Source of the DNA: Ignelater luminosus
Taxonomy: Eukaryota; Arthropoda; Insecta; Coleoptera; Elateridae
NCBI GenBank assembly: GCA_011009095.1
Contig: VTPC01000399.1
Coordinates: forward strand, 72,425-136,424
Direction of reading: 5' to 3'
DNA length: 64,000 bases
The position numbers were made by a program, and so were the translations under genes. Positions 47,140 through 58,338 of this stretch are shown piece after piece. How positions within the stretch are numbered: the first letter of the stretch is position 1; each line of letters begins with the position of its first letter. The notes beneath the pieces were generated by a model. The model was not told where the DNA came from and searched no databases. It worked only from the letters and a program-made list of their open reading frames with translations.

Positions 47140-49550
47140 ACACTCTTCTTCTTTGCTTAGCCGATATCATCTACTCTATGGGTATAAGCCTCTATCAGTT
47201 TTCCATTTCTGTCTATTTTGAGCGATTTCAACCCATTTTAGTCCTGCAGTTTGTTTAATGTCGTCTGCCCAACGCCTCTTCTCATGGTCTCTATCTTATC
47301 ATTTTGTTGATCCATTTATCTGTCTCCCTTGCCATGTGACCAGCCCACTCCCATTTCAACTTCGCTGCTCTTTCCACTACATCTTGGATTACGGTCTTTT
47401 TCTTAACCAAGTATTAGTTTTGTGGTTTTTCAGTGTCACTTCTAGGATTTTCCTCCCAATGACTTTTTCATTAATTCTTAATTTATCGGTGATGGTTTTG
47501 GTAAATACCCATGTTTCGGCACCGTACGTGGTCACGGTAATATACACTGACAGTATAGGTTTCGTTTCAGTTTTAGAGGGATGTTCATTTGGAATACGTC
47601 TTTTAGCTTCGCATAGGCTGCCCAGGTTAGTCTTATTCTTTCATTAATTTCCATCTGTTGATTTGCTTTCCCGATGGCAATTCTTGCCCCAAGTACTTGT
47701 AGTCGTCTACCTTTCTTACAGCTTCATTATCTATCATTATTGATTCTGTGTTGTCTTCTTGATTTGTCATGTACTTTGTTCTACTTTTGTTCATTTCTAG
47801 ACCAACCCTTTCTGAAGCTTGTTTTATATCTTGCATTAGGGATGTTAGCTCTTCGTTTGATTTGCCAAAGACTGCAATATCGTCGACGATCCTAAGGTGA
47901 TGTAAGTATTCGTCCTATATATTGATTCCTCTTTCATTCCATTCGATTTCCTTGAATGCATCTTCTAGAACTAGTGTAAATAATTTGGATGATAAATTGT
48001 CCCCTGATTGTTTCCTGATTTTTCGTGCAGTTGAATTTGTATTGTTGCTTGTTGGGAAATTTCTTCAATTATATTGATGTAGCGACTGTCTATTCGGGCG
48101 TTCCATAAAGTCACAGCCCAAATTTCTACCGTGTCTAAAGTCTATGCAAGCCACCCATAATGGTATTCTGTATTCTGTGACTCTTTCTATCAATATTCTC
48201 ATCGTCTGCAGGTGTTCCATTGTGCTATATCCCATCCGAAAACCTGCCTATTCGATCGGTTGGTAGAAGTCAAGCTTCAGTGTTAATCTGTTTGTTATGA
48301 TTTTAGAAAACAATTTATACAGTTGCGATAGAAGGCTGATTGGCCGGTAGTCTTGCAGAACTTCTTGGTCTCTTTTTTTTTGTAAATTAGTGTTACTAGG
48401 GCATTGGACCAGTCTGTCGGGATTTCTCCGTTTTCAAGACATCTATTAAACAATCTTTTCAGTTCGTGCAGCAATATCTCGCCACTTTATATCAGCATTT
48501 CCGCCGAAATACCGTCTTCTCCTGCTGTTTTTCGATTCTTCATCTGTTCTATAGTGGTTTCTGTTTTTCTGTTTCGTTTTTTGTAATCCTCTGAATTGAC
48601 GTTTATGATTGTTTTTCGTCTTATGTCTTCTTGTATTTGGCATGCTACTTTTAATTCATATAAGGCTCTATAAAATTTCTTCGTTGCTTGCAGCATCTCT
48701 CGTATGTCATTAACTATTTCTCCGTTTTCGATTTTCAGTTTGGTGATTACTTTCATGCCTTTGTTCTTCTCCAGTGTTGCTTGTGCTGTTCTAGTATTGT
48801 GTTGCTTTATGTCTTCGTTTGCAATTTTCTTCACCGTCTTGTTTATTTCAGCTAATAATTAGAGATCGGAAAAATATGCAAAATGTCCACTGTATCTTTC
48901 GATGCATTTGTTCAAAACACTGTAATTACCCGTTTTATTACTTATTATATGTTAAATACTTCTAGATAACAATAAAATCTACAATGTCAGAATTCTGAAG
49001 TGTTATACTGAAAGATACAGTAGGCATTTTGCATATTTTTCCGATCTCGACTAGTAAATCTAGTAAAGTTTTTTTTACTAAGCTTTTCCGTTCTCTTGGA
49101 TGTGGCCTTGTATGGTTTTGCTGCTTTCTGTATTACTTAAATTATCTGGTTGTTTTGTTGGTCAATTGTAATCTCTGTCTCTTCTTTTAATTTTTGAATA
49201 TTGAAAATAATTTTTTGTTGGAAGTTTTCTTGGTCTTCTTTGACTTTCTGTCAGTCTATTTGGCCAGTTTTCCTTTTTGTTATTTTCTTTTCTCCGTCTA
49301 GTTTAGTGTGTATTTTGATTTTACATCTGACAAGCAGGTGGTCGCTTCCAACGCTGATTCTGTTCAATACTTCTACAGTCTGGACTATAGGAGGATGGTT
49401 GGACAATATATAATCGATCTGAGTTTTTGTTTTTCCATCCGGGCTGACCCATGTCCATTTTCTGCTGTCTCCCTTTTGAAAGAACGTATTCATATGGCAT
49501 TCTGAATGTATGAAAGATTTGAGGTTTGACGTTCCCTAACGGAATGTCTT
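47140..49550 (-). pseudogene. RTE-type LINE (endonuclease-reverse transcriptase), interrupted
   Basis: Read on the minus strand. The endonuclease end shows WVSPDGKTKTQIDYILSN and ISVGSDHLLVRCKIK (49460-49310). The linker/RT start is at 48834-48487 (DIKQHNTRTAQATLE, then MKNRKTAGEDGISAEMLI). RT palm pieces lie in broken frames through 48480-47900. The catalytic box reads LRIVDDIAVFGKS near 47890, where the usual FADD has become IVDD. Downstream come the thumb (SERVGLEMNKSRTKYM, YKYLGQ) at 47836-47700 and the C-terminal RRWADDIKQTAGLKW near 47260. A MITE at 48861-49050 splits it. Stops and frameshifts make it inactive. Its insertion divides the conserved-core array. Confidence 0.85.
48861..49050. 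mobile_element. 190-bp MITE with ~40-bp TIRs, inserted in the LINE
   Basis: Left end AGAGATCGGAAAAATATGCA continuing to ACTGTATCTTTC; right end its inverse with two or three mismatches. The flanks are CTAATAATT (48852-48860) and CTAGTAAAT (49051-49059), which match at 7 of 9 bases. That may be a decayed 9-bp duplication of the Mutator type, but it is uncertain. LINE coding resumes on both sides. Confidence 0.85.
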
Positions 49551-51857
49551 GTGATTTATTTTAATTCATACTATGTTTGTATTTAAGCCATTTAATCATA
49601 AAATTCTGCGAGTAAGTTATGAATGAATACTTGATTAAAATAATTATTTGCTTTCTATAAATGTATGATATGATACGGAAAACATTCGGTGAAATATTCT
49701 CACACTAAAATCTATTAGCTCTATCAACCATGGGTGATGCAAGGCTGGAAGAATTAAATTTAATGGTTTCTGTTGTTCTGAGAGGTTCTTCATTATAGCG
49801 CCTCTTGGGTATCTCATTTTCCTACACTAATCTACACTATTTGGAAAATATCACAACACGAATGCATTGTCTTGATTCTCATTAAAATCTTGTTTCAGAC
49901 TACGCATTCTCTTTAATGGGAATCTCGAAATTTCTACTTTGAGTTTCTTCACGTTGACATTCAAAGCACTAAGTAGCAATTTGAATTTGAGTGAATTAAA
50001 CTATAGTATCATTTCCTTGCTAAAACGGTCATTTCATTTTTTAAATTTTGTCAGAGCTCAGATTCATTTTTTTAATTAATGATAAAAACTCATGTTGGCA
50101 TTAGAAGCGATACAGATTATGAATGTGTTCTACATAATAGAAATTCCAAAGGGTTTTTGATTTGACATAATTATAGCACTCATGCTAACTTTTTCCTGTT
50201 TTCAAATTTCTATTATTTTTAGTCCATCTACTCTCTTTTCTTTCCCTCCGTCAATTCTTTTTCTTTGTCATTTTTTTGAGCTTTTCTCCTTCTCTTTCTA
50301 TATTCTCTTTTGTATTCACGTATTGTTACTCGATTAGTTTGTCATTTTTTTGCTTGTAATGAGTACTTGATGCTTTATTTTTGATTTTAATTTCTTCTAA
50401 GTTTTTGAATGAAATAGACTTCATTTTGGTTTTTTATCTTTGGGGTTTATTTGTTATGTGTTTTAGAACTGGTTTACATTTTTTAACTAATTTATTGACC
50501 CAACAATAAGAACAAACCTGTAATTAAACTCAGGTGATTTTAATATTCTATGAACTGCAATAAGCAATAAATCAGTATTTCTTTCTTCACGTTGACATTC
50601 AAAGCATTATGTAGAAATCACATTTTTTTTCTAACAACCTCAGGAGTTATTTTAATTTTATATCATATAATTATCATAATTATGATGATTTTCTGACATT
50701 TACATTATCACCTAGTGCTTTTCGAGATTTCGAGATTAAAATTTTGTCTTTGATTAGTAATGCGTGGTTTTAATATTCTCTGGCCTGCATTAAACAGTAA
50801 GGCGATATCTCCTTTAAATTCTGAGTTTCGTAGAAAACCCACACTATTAAGAATGTATTGAATATTGTGCATGTTTTACCTGAGGGTCTATAAACAAGAG
50901 TGTGCTCTGCTTTTTTTTAATTAATAAATAAATACAGTCCACTAATCATTACAAATTGTGTACAACCCCTTGCTTGAATCTTCTCACGTTGACATTCAAA
51001 GAGTCACATTTTCAATCTTGAGATTCTATATCGTATAATTATCATACTTATAATGATTCTTGCCATTTACAATATAACCTAATTGTTTTAGTGGTTTTTA
51101 GCTACCATAGTCTTCGATAAGTTGGAATTTTGTCTTTGCTTGGTAATATGTGGTTTAAATATTTTTTGGACTACAATTAATATCAGATCAGTATCTGCTA
51201 TTAAATTCTAAAACTGTATACGCAATGATATGGTCATAGAAATATTATCTGCGTATTTCTTTTGATTTTTCTTCACGTTGACGTTCAACGCATCAGGTAG
51301 ACACAACCAACAAAAGACAACTAAGTTGAATAGTTACACAGTTGTTATTAAAACGTCTAGACAAGTTTAATAAAATTTGATGTTTTTAATTTAATATTGA
51401 CAATGCAGCAGTCAAAAACAATTGTACATAAGAGTGAATGTGTTTGGTGTTTTTGTATTTTTGCAAAGACTGCAAGATATTTTTTATGATTTCCTGTGTA
51501 GGTGAAAAAGCGTAATTTGTGAATGAATAACGTTTTCGTAGAAAAACTATACTCTCTGTACTTATAAGCATGAGGAAGGTGTCACAAGACTGTCCGGAGG
51601 GACCGGTTTTTTTCAATTCATTATTATCAAAAATTTTTAAAAAAATTAAATTTTTTGTTAGTTTTGATTTTGTAAATTCTATAAATAGCTGTAGAAAAAA
51701 GTTTACTTTAACGTAATTGCCTCTTTAAATTAATTTTCCTCATATCGATGATACTCAGTGCGTTTGTGCTTCTAATTCTATTCACATAATTTCCTTGATC
51801 CCAAATCTTCCTCAGATCTTACACTAATTACCGAAAGTTAGTTCATCAGGAACAATC

Positions 51858-51925
51858 GAGTGGCTTGACCTTGTGTTAGTATTGTGCTGCCATTCGGAAG
51901 TCCTGTGTTCAAACTTTAGGGTACC
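51858..51925 (+). repeat. possible degraded tRNA-derived SINE head
   Basis: GAGTGGCTTGACCTTGTG resembles an A box and TCCTGTGTTCAAACTTTAG a B box, with TTAGTATTGTGCTGC between them. The spacing fits a tRNA-like promoter, but stems do not close. Confidence 0.35.
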
Positions 51926-52148
51926 AAAATAGTATAATATCCACGACTACAGTCATAGCTTATTAAGTTGTAATATTGTCGGACCCACCTTTTGTTAAAA
52001 TTCTTTTTCTTTATTGAAGATAGTTTGCAATTCTATAGTTTCTTCTTTCTTTTTTAGCTAACAAAACAATAGTCTTGAACTCTCGCCTTTACTTTGAATT
52101 TTCCGGTTACTCGCTATGCTAGCTGTCTACTACAATTAAACTGTTAAA

Positions 52149-52168
52149 AGTTTCATAATTATGAAACT
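52149..52168. other. perfect 20-bp palindrome
   Basis: AGTTTCATAATTATGAAACT is exactly self-complementary. It may be a dimeric binding site or chance in AT-rich DNA. Confidence 0.4.
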
Positions 52169-52930
52169 AAATAATTCAGCTAATTGAATCTTTAATTAAT
52201 TTATAAATTTTATAAATTATTCCAGTTACTTAGAGATTTAAAAACGAGAATTCTATCAGATATTTTTGTGTTAGTTATAGATGGTTCGATTCTGCTATGT
52301 AACGTATGCGAGTCCCAGGTATTTTAAAAGCCTTTTCGGGTTTTAAACTCGCACTTAAAAGCAAAACTCACCCTTAGCGCGTATACAAATAAGAGTTAGA
52401 TATTTATCAATTTCTTGTTATTGCTTTATTATACAGAGCTGTCGGTCAAGCACGACAACCAGGTACTACGAACAAGCCCAAACACGGTTTAAATTCTCGA
52501 AAATATTCTTCAAAGGAATTTTTTCTGTGTGTTTGTTTGTAGAAATTAAATTTTCTAAATTTATTTTTAACCCTTTTTTTAAAGTTTGAAATTATGCATT
52601 TTGAAATTTTAACAAAGTATGGAATGTAGGGCAATCAATATTGTATAACAAGGATAGACGACCAGACACTCCAAACACCAGCATGTAAATTTATTGAATA
52701 ACGTCAAATTTCATAAGCATTACATTAAATAATTTAAGCATATTAAGTTCTTTGTGTATTATAATATCATTTATAAATAACTAATGAATTTCACTTTCCT
52801 TCTTTATTAAAAAGTGTGCCAACCATTTTATGCGTCGTAACATTATTCAATAAAATGAATTCGCTCCTCCAAAACTTAAAGTTTTGGAATGAAAATTGAT
52901 GCTTTCTAATTATGTGTCCGTTTGTTTTAG

Positions 52931-53052
52931 ATTAAGCCACGAGGATCAGGTGATGCTGGGTAGTCCTGCCGGGCCTGGGGGAGCCTCCCAAAGGGGACTC
53001 TGGCCCTTAGCCCCTGCCCCTGCACCACCAGCCTCAAGTTTTACCGCTGAAG
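52931..53052 (+). CDS. internal coding exon of an unidentified host gene (122 bp)
   Basis: A GC-rich block of 122 bp, about 60% GC in a setting near one third GC, lies between an acceptor (GTTTGTTTTAG) and a donor (GAAG then GTTTGT). One frame is open through it: after one base that completes a split codon, 40 codons read LSHEDQVMLGSPAGPGGASQ followed by RGLWPLAPAPAPPASSFTAE, then one base remains. The Gly/Pro/Ala-rich, low-complexity character suits a disordered linker of a regulatory protein. I do not recognise the gene. Neighbouring exons are not in view, so the flanking introns are long. It is the best evidence that this end of the window lies inside a plus-strand host gene. Confidence 0.55.
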
Positions 53053-54740
53053 GTTTGTATATTTGCAATTTTTATATGTAACTGCGTCTAGTTTCTCTTG
53101 AGTTAAAAATTGTTAAAGTTCACAGGAATCATTTAAAAACATGGTTCGTTGATGTTCGACAATAAAATGTAATAACCTGAAGGCGTAAACCGTCTATAAA
53201 AGATCTTAACAAAGGGGATTTGAATGAACCTTATCCCTTCGAATATTGCAGCGTAATCGTTTTATTACAGTAAGAGATTCATGGCAGACGTGGATCAAAT
53301 ATTGCAATTTCGTACTGCTTCTTAGCTATTAAAAATTCTGTAGATTTATTTAAGGAACATTGTTAGCAGGTACCGTAGCAGGTTTCATCTCAATTAGAAT
53401 TTATGTGTATGAAAATAATTGTGTTAATTTCTGATAACTTCAGAAAGGGTTGTTTTAGAAGAGTAGAGGAAATCTGTTTCCATGAACATGATAAAGGATT
53501 TTGACGGAAGTAAAACAAACCAGAAAAATGTAATCAGTTGTAGCCAAGATAACTGATTATTCGGTTAACATCTTCCTTATGTTTTTGGGCATTCCTTTTT
53601 CCTCAATGACAAATAATATCATTGCAAATGGAAACATGACAATGATTTTATATCTATTAAAACGCTTTAAAAATCTTTGTTCTTATATTTCTCAACGCCT
53701 GAAAACACTATAGTTGTCGAATGTGAAACATTTCTTAAATAATGCATGAATAGTACAAAGAAAAACAAGAATTTACAGATTGCTCACAACCTTACTAAAC
53801 AATTCCCTGAAAATACACCTTTAGCATTCGTGCATTCAAGAGTAATATAAACTTATGAGCTTTAGCTGGAAAATTATGAAGGAATTCGAAAAAAGTTCAT
53901 TTAATTTCAAGTTTGGTTTGGATAAACCATGAGCTCATATAACGTCGCTGTTAGATTGCATATTTGTGTTAAACCACCATATACTTGTTCGCTATGAATA
54001 GATTAAGGAGATTCTTTACAAACACTACACTAAATTCTTCACCAAGATTGCTTAATTGTCGTTTTGCAGCGACAATCTTTAGGTACTATCGTTTAGTTAT
54101 GTGGTTTCGTATGTCGTTTTATGCCAAGTCTTCTATCTAATTCTATAGTCTGGGAACACCGATGCCAAACTGAAAGAAAAATTATTTTGAGAAATCTTCT
54201 CTTTTTTAAATCCGCTTTCACTTGTGCATTCTCTAATTTTCTATTATAGTCAATAAATGGGTAAAACATGTTGCTAGAACTCACCATTAAATCCTCATCG
54301 TTTCTTGCTTCTCACTCAGAAAATTTTTCTTCCGAGTGTTCTTTTTTTTTATCGCTGGTGGTTTCTTTTTTGGTTAGTTTATAAATTAAGTTATTCTGCT
54401 TCTCTGCCTCGTGAAGAAGCTAAATCGAACCTCGTTTACCTGAAAGCCTGTCTGGCTATCACTATAAGTTCTTTCTAAGCAATTATTTTCAAGGCATTCC
54501 AGTGAATCTGGAAGGTCGAGGTTGCTATATCCTAAAGTGTTAGATTCCGTTTGCTAAATGACTCGAGAAAATTAAAATATTCAGTTGCTCGTCGAATTGA
54601 ATTATCTGCAAGCCAAACAGAAATGTTAAAGGTTAACTCAGTGTCACTCAATATTTTTTCTTTGTCGATTAAATCTCTAATTCGTTTCGCCGTAGTTTTA
54701 ATAGTTGAGTAATGAAGAGATCTTACTATAATGATCTTGT
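53053..54740. other. intron-like, no feature recognised
   Basis: AT-rich. A short stem (ATTGTCG/CGACAAT) lies at about 54055-54078. Confidence 0.4.
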
Positions 54741-54749
54741 AGGTTTGTT

Positions 54750-56620
54750 CCCAGACTTCAAGGAGAGTGTTCAGTCGGAGTATTGGATGTTTGATCTAGC
54801 GGAAGGTCTGGCATGAGAAGCTTCTTTATAAGCTTCGAGCCGCCAACATACTAACTTCTTTCGTCCGGCTAACTAGCAACTAACTGCCCCCCCTCCAACA
54901 ATGCGAGCGAGTACACAGGGCTGTGTCCAACGTGTTGAGTTGACGTTCCTCAAGGACCCTTTTATTTATCTTTTATCGTTCGAACTCGGACGACTGGAGA
55001 CTCGGTTGAACGTGCAACAGCCGAAGACGTCCCCCTAGAATGGAATGGGGTCCACGTTCCCAACTCTCGCCATTTGTCAGATATTTTGACATAACTTTTA
55101 TCCACCACTATGAGACGTGCGCACACGGCGCAGCAGTTTTTTGTTCATTCCAGGTTGCCACCCACCAAGGACGTTACTACACCTTTACAAAACCTTCATC
55201 AGACCTGTGATCCATTACCGGTTCACAATTGTTAAGTATATTCTATTTAGTATACTGTTGTTTTTGACACGTGCTATAGATATATTTTGAGTTGTCAGTT
55301 TCTCTACAACTTGTGAATCATTAAAATTTCACTTTATCAGAATCTATTTCCGTTTATTTTCAATAATAATGCTTGCCACCGCGTCGCCATACATCGCCAG
55401 ACTCCGACAGAAGAAAAGGAAGGATTATCTGCTTGGACCGCTTCCATCGCTTCGAGGAAGTGTGTGACCAGATGCGCGCTTTGAACTCAATGCAACCAGT
55501 TGAACAAAACTAAAGTGCACGTCCTCGAGATACTTGGAATCCTCACGAAACGTTCAAAAAACCAGACCCCATAGTTGCTGTAAATTCCACTTGATAACCT
55601 CCCGGTATACTGTAGATAACCCACCTCCAGGGCCGTACCTATCCACCAGCGCAAGATTACCGTGTGACCTACTTAGCGGTCTTCGCGCTACGGTTGCATT
55701 CTAGAGTTTCAGGGACTAATTTCCGGGCTGACTGTTTGCACTAAGGTTTTAGCTTGGTTTTGCTTAGTGGGAAAAGCAAATGACATTCATACACGCACTT
55801 GCACAACACAGCACAACCAATTTCTTTGTCATACCAGCAATGAGGAACCACCTCTCGCGTCGCGTCCAAGGCCATCTCGGAAGCCTCACCGCCGTTACAA
55901 CACACCAAGGGTGCGTTGCCACAGGATTACCACAAAATCTTGCTTTGGCGTTCCATCACAATCCTACTCGAAGCGAGCACCCTCCAAAAACTCTTTTGGA
56001 GGGCGCGACTTTACATTTACGGCGAAGAAGAACCATACTTGGCTTGCTTGATTTGGCAATTGACCGTTGACCATATGGTGGTAAGCAGCAGTCGTACTTA
56101 TAGTTGTAGTTGCTGCGGTATTGGTTGTTGGGTTTGACGGTTGACCATTAACATATTATCATTAGCAAAATCCCACTGGGACAGATAGAAGTACACTTCT
56201 AGTTGATGTGGCTGTCTGGACGTGTCTACTTCGACTGAGATGGTGGAAATCACCGTCACTGGCAATGGAACCGCGGCAGTTGTCGGTGAAGACGTGGTAT
56301 AATCGCTATGATATGTATTACACTGCAACTGATGGGTGTCATCAGATGCGGTTCAGGTGATGTTGGTACTGAAATTGAAGATACGGCGGTTACATACATC
56401 ATACCGCCATCACACTTATGCGTTGTGATAGGAAGTTTGGTGGTAGTGCGAAACACTAGGAGAAGAACGGGGAACGTAGAATCCTAAGACAACAGTCTAC
56501 CTTCTTATCCGAGTATGCTGAGCCAGCTGCGTGTGCCTTCAACACCTGGTAAACCCCAGCTACAGCTGGGAAAGGGAAATTTGCAAACTGGCCTTTCAAA
56601 CCCGACTGGGTGTAGGACAC
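54750..56620. other. GC-richer island, possible old retroelement or unannotated exon cluster
   Basis: Composition rises markedly here. Overlapping plus frames at 55767-56051 and 55780-56070 are open and basic, with NKxP/RRR-type content. The minus frames at 56098-56456 are Thr/Pro/Ser-rich. No LTR pair, primer-binding site, RT or protease motif was found, and no frame is clearly coding. It may be the 5' part of a decayed retroelement. Confidence 0.3.
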
Positions 56621-57240
56621 TACGCAAAACTAGCTCTTACGAAATTTTTTAAGACTTTTCCCTCAAGCTCGTACAAAATATAATCCTTCATGGTGCAAAG
56701 TCAGACGTTACTGCAATTAAATGCCGCAGGCGCGAGTATGATCTAATAGTTTCTAATGCTCGTAATAGAAAATTGTGAAGTTTGCAAAACATCAGCCAGA
56801 AGACCGCGTTTTAGTTCAAACGAGTCTTTCTACAGAACAGATTTTGATAAAACTGTAAAAATGCTCAGTGAATTCAATAACAAAGGACTATGTAACAACC
56901 CCCACGCTTTGGCAATGCGTTACGAACTTCATGCTTATCCAGTGAAAAGTGACGACGTCTCTGCTGTTTGTCCAACGCCTCGCTACGCGTCGACGATCTA
57001 CGTAACCCGTCTCAGACACAAGACGAAAGTTTCGTAGACAGAAACAACGCAAATGCTTAATTAATTCTTAATGGTACATACCATAAGACTCAATATTCCT
57101 CGAAACAACTAAATGCAAAATTATCTCTCTGCCGATAAGCTCGTGTTTTAACGTTCGGTTGATTTATTCTAGGAAATGCAATAAAATATCGATTTAACCA
57201 AGACGTGTACGTAAGGTAGGCTAGATTCAGCCTGAAAAAT
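56621..57240 (+). other. possible short ORF, otherwise nothing recognised
   Basis: The plus frame at 56756-57037 (93 codons, starting MLVIENCEVCKTSARRPRF) is somewhat GC-richer than its surroundings and contains a C..C pair, but no family is recognised. Confidence 0.2.
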
Positions 57241-57623
57241 CAAATCAGCAGGGCTGAACTAATGCTTAAGTAGACTAAGCACGTGCTTAGGGCCCCCGCT
57301 TTGTAGGGGCTTCCGAAGATTTTTATTATATATTTCATTTTAATTCATAAATGTATACAAATGATTTGTTAAGTTTTTTCTGTAGATAGACAGATTATTT
57401 TTAAAATACAGGGTCCGGCAAAAACCTCCCACGTTTTGTTGCGCTACTGTGCGCGAATCAATGAAGAGAGGGGGATCTTAGTGTGCGCTATTAGTAGTGG
57501 GCGTCTTGCCATTTTAGTTGCCATATTTTAAGATTAAATAGAAAGGTTATTTTAAAGTCTTATTTTGAATTTTATTTTTTTAAACGAAAGTGTATATAAA
57601 GTTTTTTCATTGGGTTTTAAAAA

Positions 57624-57893
57624 TTAGATTGTCCAAGTGGCGACCATTCTGAAGGCTTGCATTACTTGAGCCGTTATTTGAGGCGATTTTGCTGCAGTTT
57701 CTTGGTGTATTGCTTCTTTCAATTCGTCAGTGTTTTGTGGACGGTGTTCGTAAACCTTAGTCGCATGGGGCAAATCGGGTGAACGTGCAGGCCACCCAAC
57801 GTCTCCGCGCAACAGGATTAAGTGTCCTGGAAACATTTCGTTTAAAATCGTTATTTTTGATAAATCTTTCGACAACAAAAGCACGATGTCCAC
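57624..57893 (-). pseudogene. mariner-like transposase C-terminal remnant
   Basis: The frame contains GWPARSPDLPHATKVYEHRP then QNTDELKEAIHQETAAKSP and VMQAFRMVATWTI. In intact arthropod mariner-like enzymes, WP.RSPDL is followed by a TPCDFFLWGYLK-type block before VYEHRPQ. That block, which carries the last catalytic Asp, is deleted here, joining PDL directly to KVYEHRP. The N-terminal DNA-binding half and most of the DDE domain are also missing. Confidence 0.8.
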
Positions 57894-57956
57894 CAGTTCA
57901 ATTCATGATGACAACTAAAATGGCAAGGTACTTACTACTAATGGCGTACACTAAGA

Positions 57957-57979
57957 TCTCTCTCTCTCTCTCTCTCTCT
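57957..57979 (+). repeat. (TC)n microsatellite
   Basis: About 11 TC units just inside the right TIR of the mariner derivative, at a point where the left TIR has GAGAGAGG. It may have grown from TIR sequence. Confidence 0.9.
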
Positions 57980-58127
57980 TCGTTGATTTGCGCACAGTGG
58001 CGAAACAAAATATGGGAGGTTTTTCTGCCGGACCCTGTATAATTATAAATTATGTTAATTAATTTCATTGTAATCATTTGTTTAATAAAAGCATTTAGAT
58101 TCAAAATTTCATTTTAATGCTGTCGTA

Positions 58128-58338
58128 CAGTCAACTCATAAAGTAATGTCGCAAAATGTTTTACATTTTACCGTTTAACTTCTCATTTAATGGCAAAGTC
58201 TGCATTTCATAGATAGTAATTGATTAACTAAGATTAATTTATTAAGTTAGTATTTATGGATTGCAAAGATTGTCATTAATTTTGACATTACATACGAGAA
58301 TGTAAATCATTTTGCGACATTACTTTATGAGTTGACTG
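58128..58338. mobile_element. 211-bp MITE with ~42-bp TIRs, TA-flanked
   Basis: Left end CAGTCAACTCATAAAGTAAT continuing TGTCGCAAAATG; the right end is its inverse, with two mismatches in about 42 bases. TA flanks at 58126-58127 and 58339-58340. Tc1/mariner-type, non-coding, inside the hAT element. Confidence 0.9.

Larger units (their letters stand above)
46989..51295 (+). repeat. diverged array with a ~27-bp conserved core (five copies)
   Basis: The core CTTCACGTTGACATTCAAAG, usually preceded by TTT and followed by CA(C/T)TA, occurs at 46989-47015, 49944-49971, 50583-50609, 50979-51005 and 51269-51295, all on the plus strand. Without the LINE (about 2.4 kb) between copies 1 and 2, spacing would be roughly 550, 640, 400 and 290 bp. 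Units 3 and 4 are also alignable outside the core (ATATAATTATCATA, CATTTACA, TTTTGTCTTTG, TTTTAATATT-like blocks), so the array arose by duplication. The core has stayed nearly identical while flanks drifted. It contains a dyad TTGA-N3-TCAA; copy 5 changes CAT to CGT and AAAG to AACG, which gives a perfect CGTTGA-CGT-TCAACG. Function unknown. Confidence 0.75.
51300..52930. other. intron-like AT-rich DNA before the coding exon
   Basis: Apart from the SINE-like head and the palindrome, no feature was seen. The tract ends in a pyrimidine-rich acceptor (TGTCCGTTTGTTTTAG) at 52930. Confidence 0.4.
57419..58037 (-). mobile_element. mariner-type deletion derivative, 619 bp, TA-flanked
   Basis: The ends CAGGGTCCGGCAAAAACCTC and the inverse (GAGGT, then TTTTCTGCCGGACCCTG) form TIRs of about 60 bp that extend through ACTGTGCGC and AATCAA. 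TA flanks both sides (57417-57418 and 58038-58039). Inside lies the end of a transposase in minus orientation. Confidence 0.85.

Noticed and set aside
47258-47895. Plus ORFs of 129 and 73 codons
   Set aside because: They are antisense shadows of the RTE-type LINE, which reads sensibly on the minus strand.
50579-50770. microRNA hairpin around the conserved core
   Set aside because: No copy gives a continuous 20-bp arm pairing within 100 nt; only short stems form. Partial complement to CTTTGATTAG-type sequence lies 150 nt away and has many mismatches.
46989-51295. CRISPR-like array
   Set aside because: Five near-identical repeats are present, but spacing is long and irregular, flanks are homologous rather than unique spacers, and the DNA is eukaryotic.
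54750-56620. Complete LTR retrotransposon
   Set aside because: No pair of direct LTRs, primer-binding site or pol motif was found.
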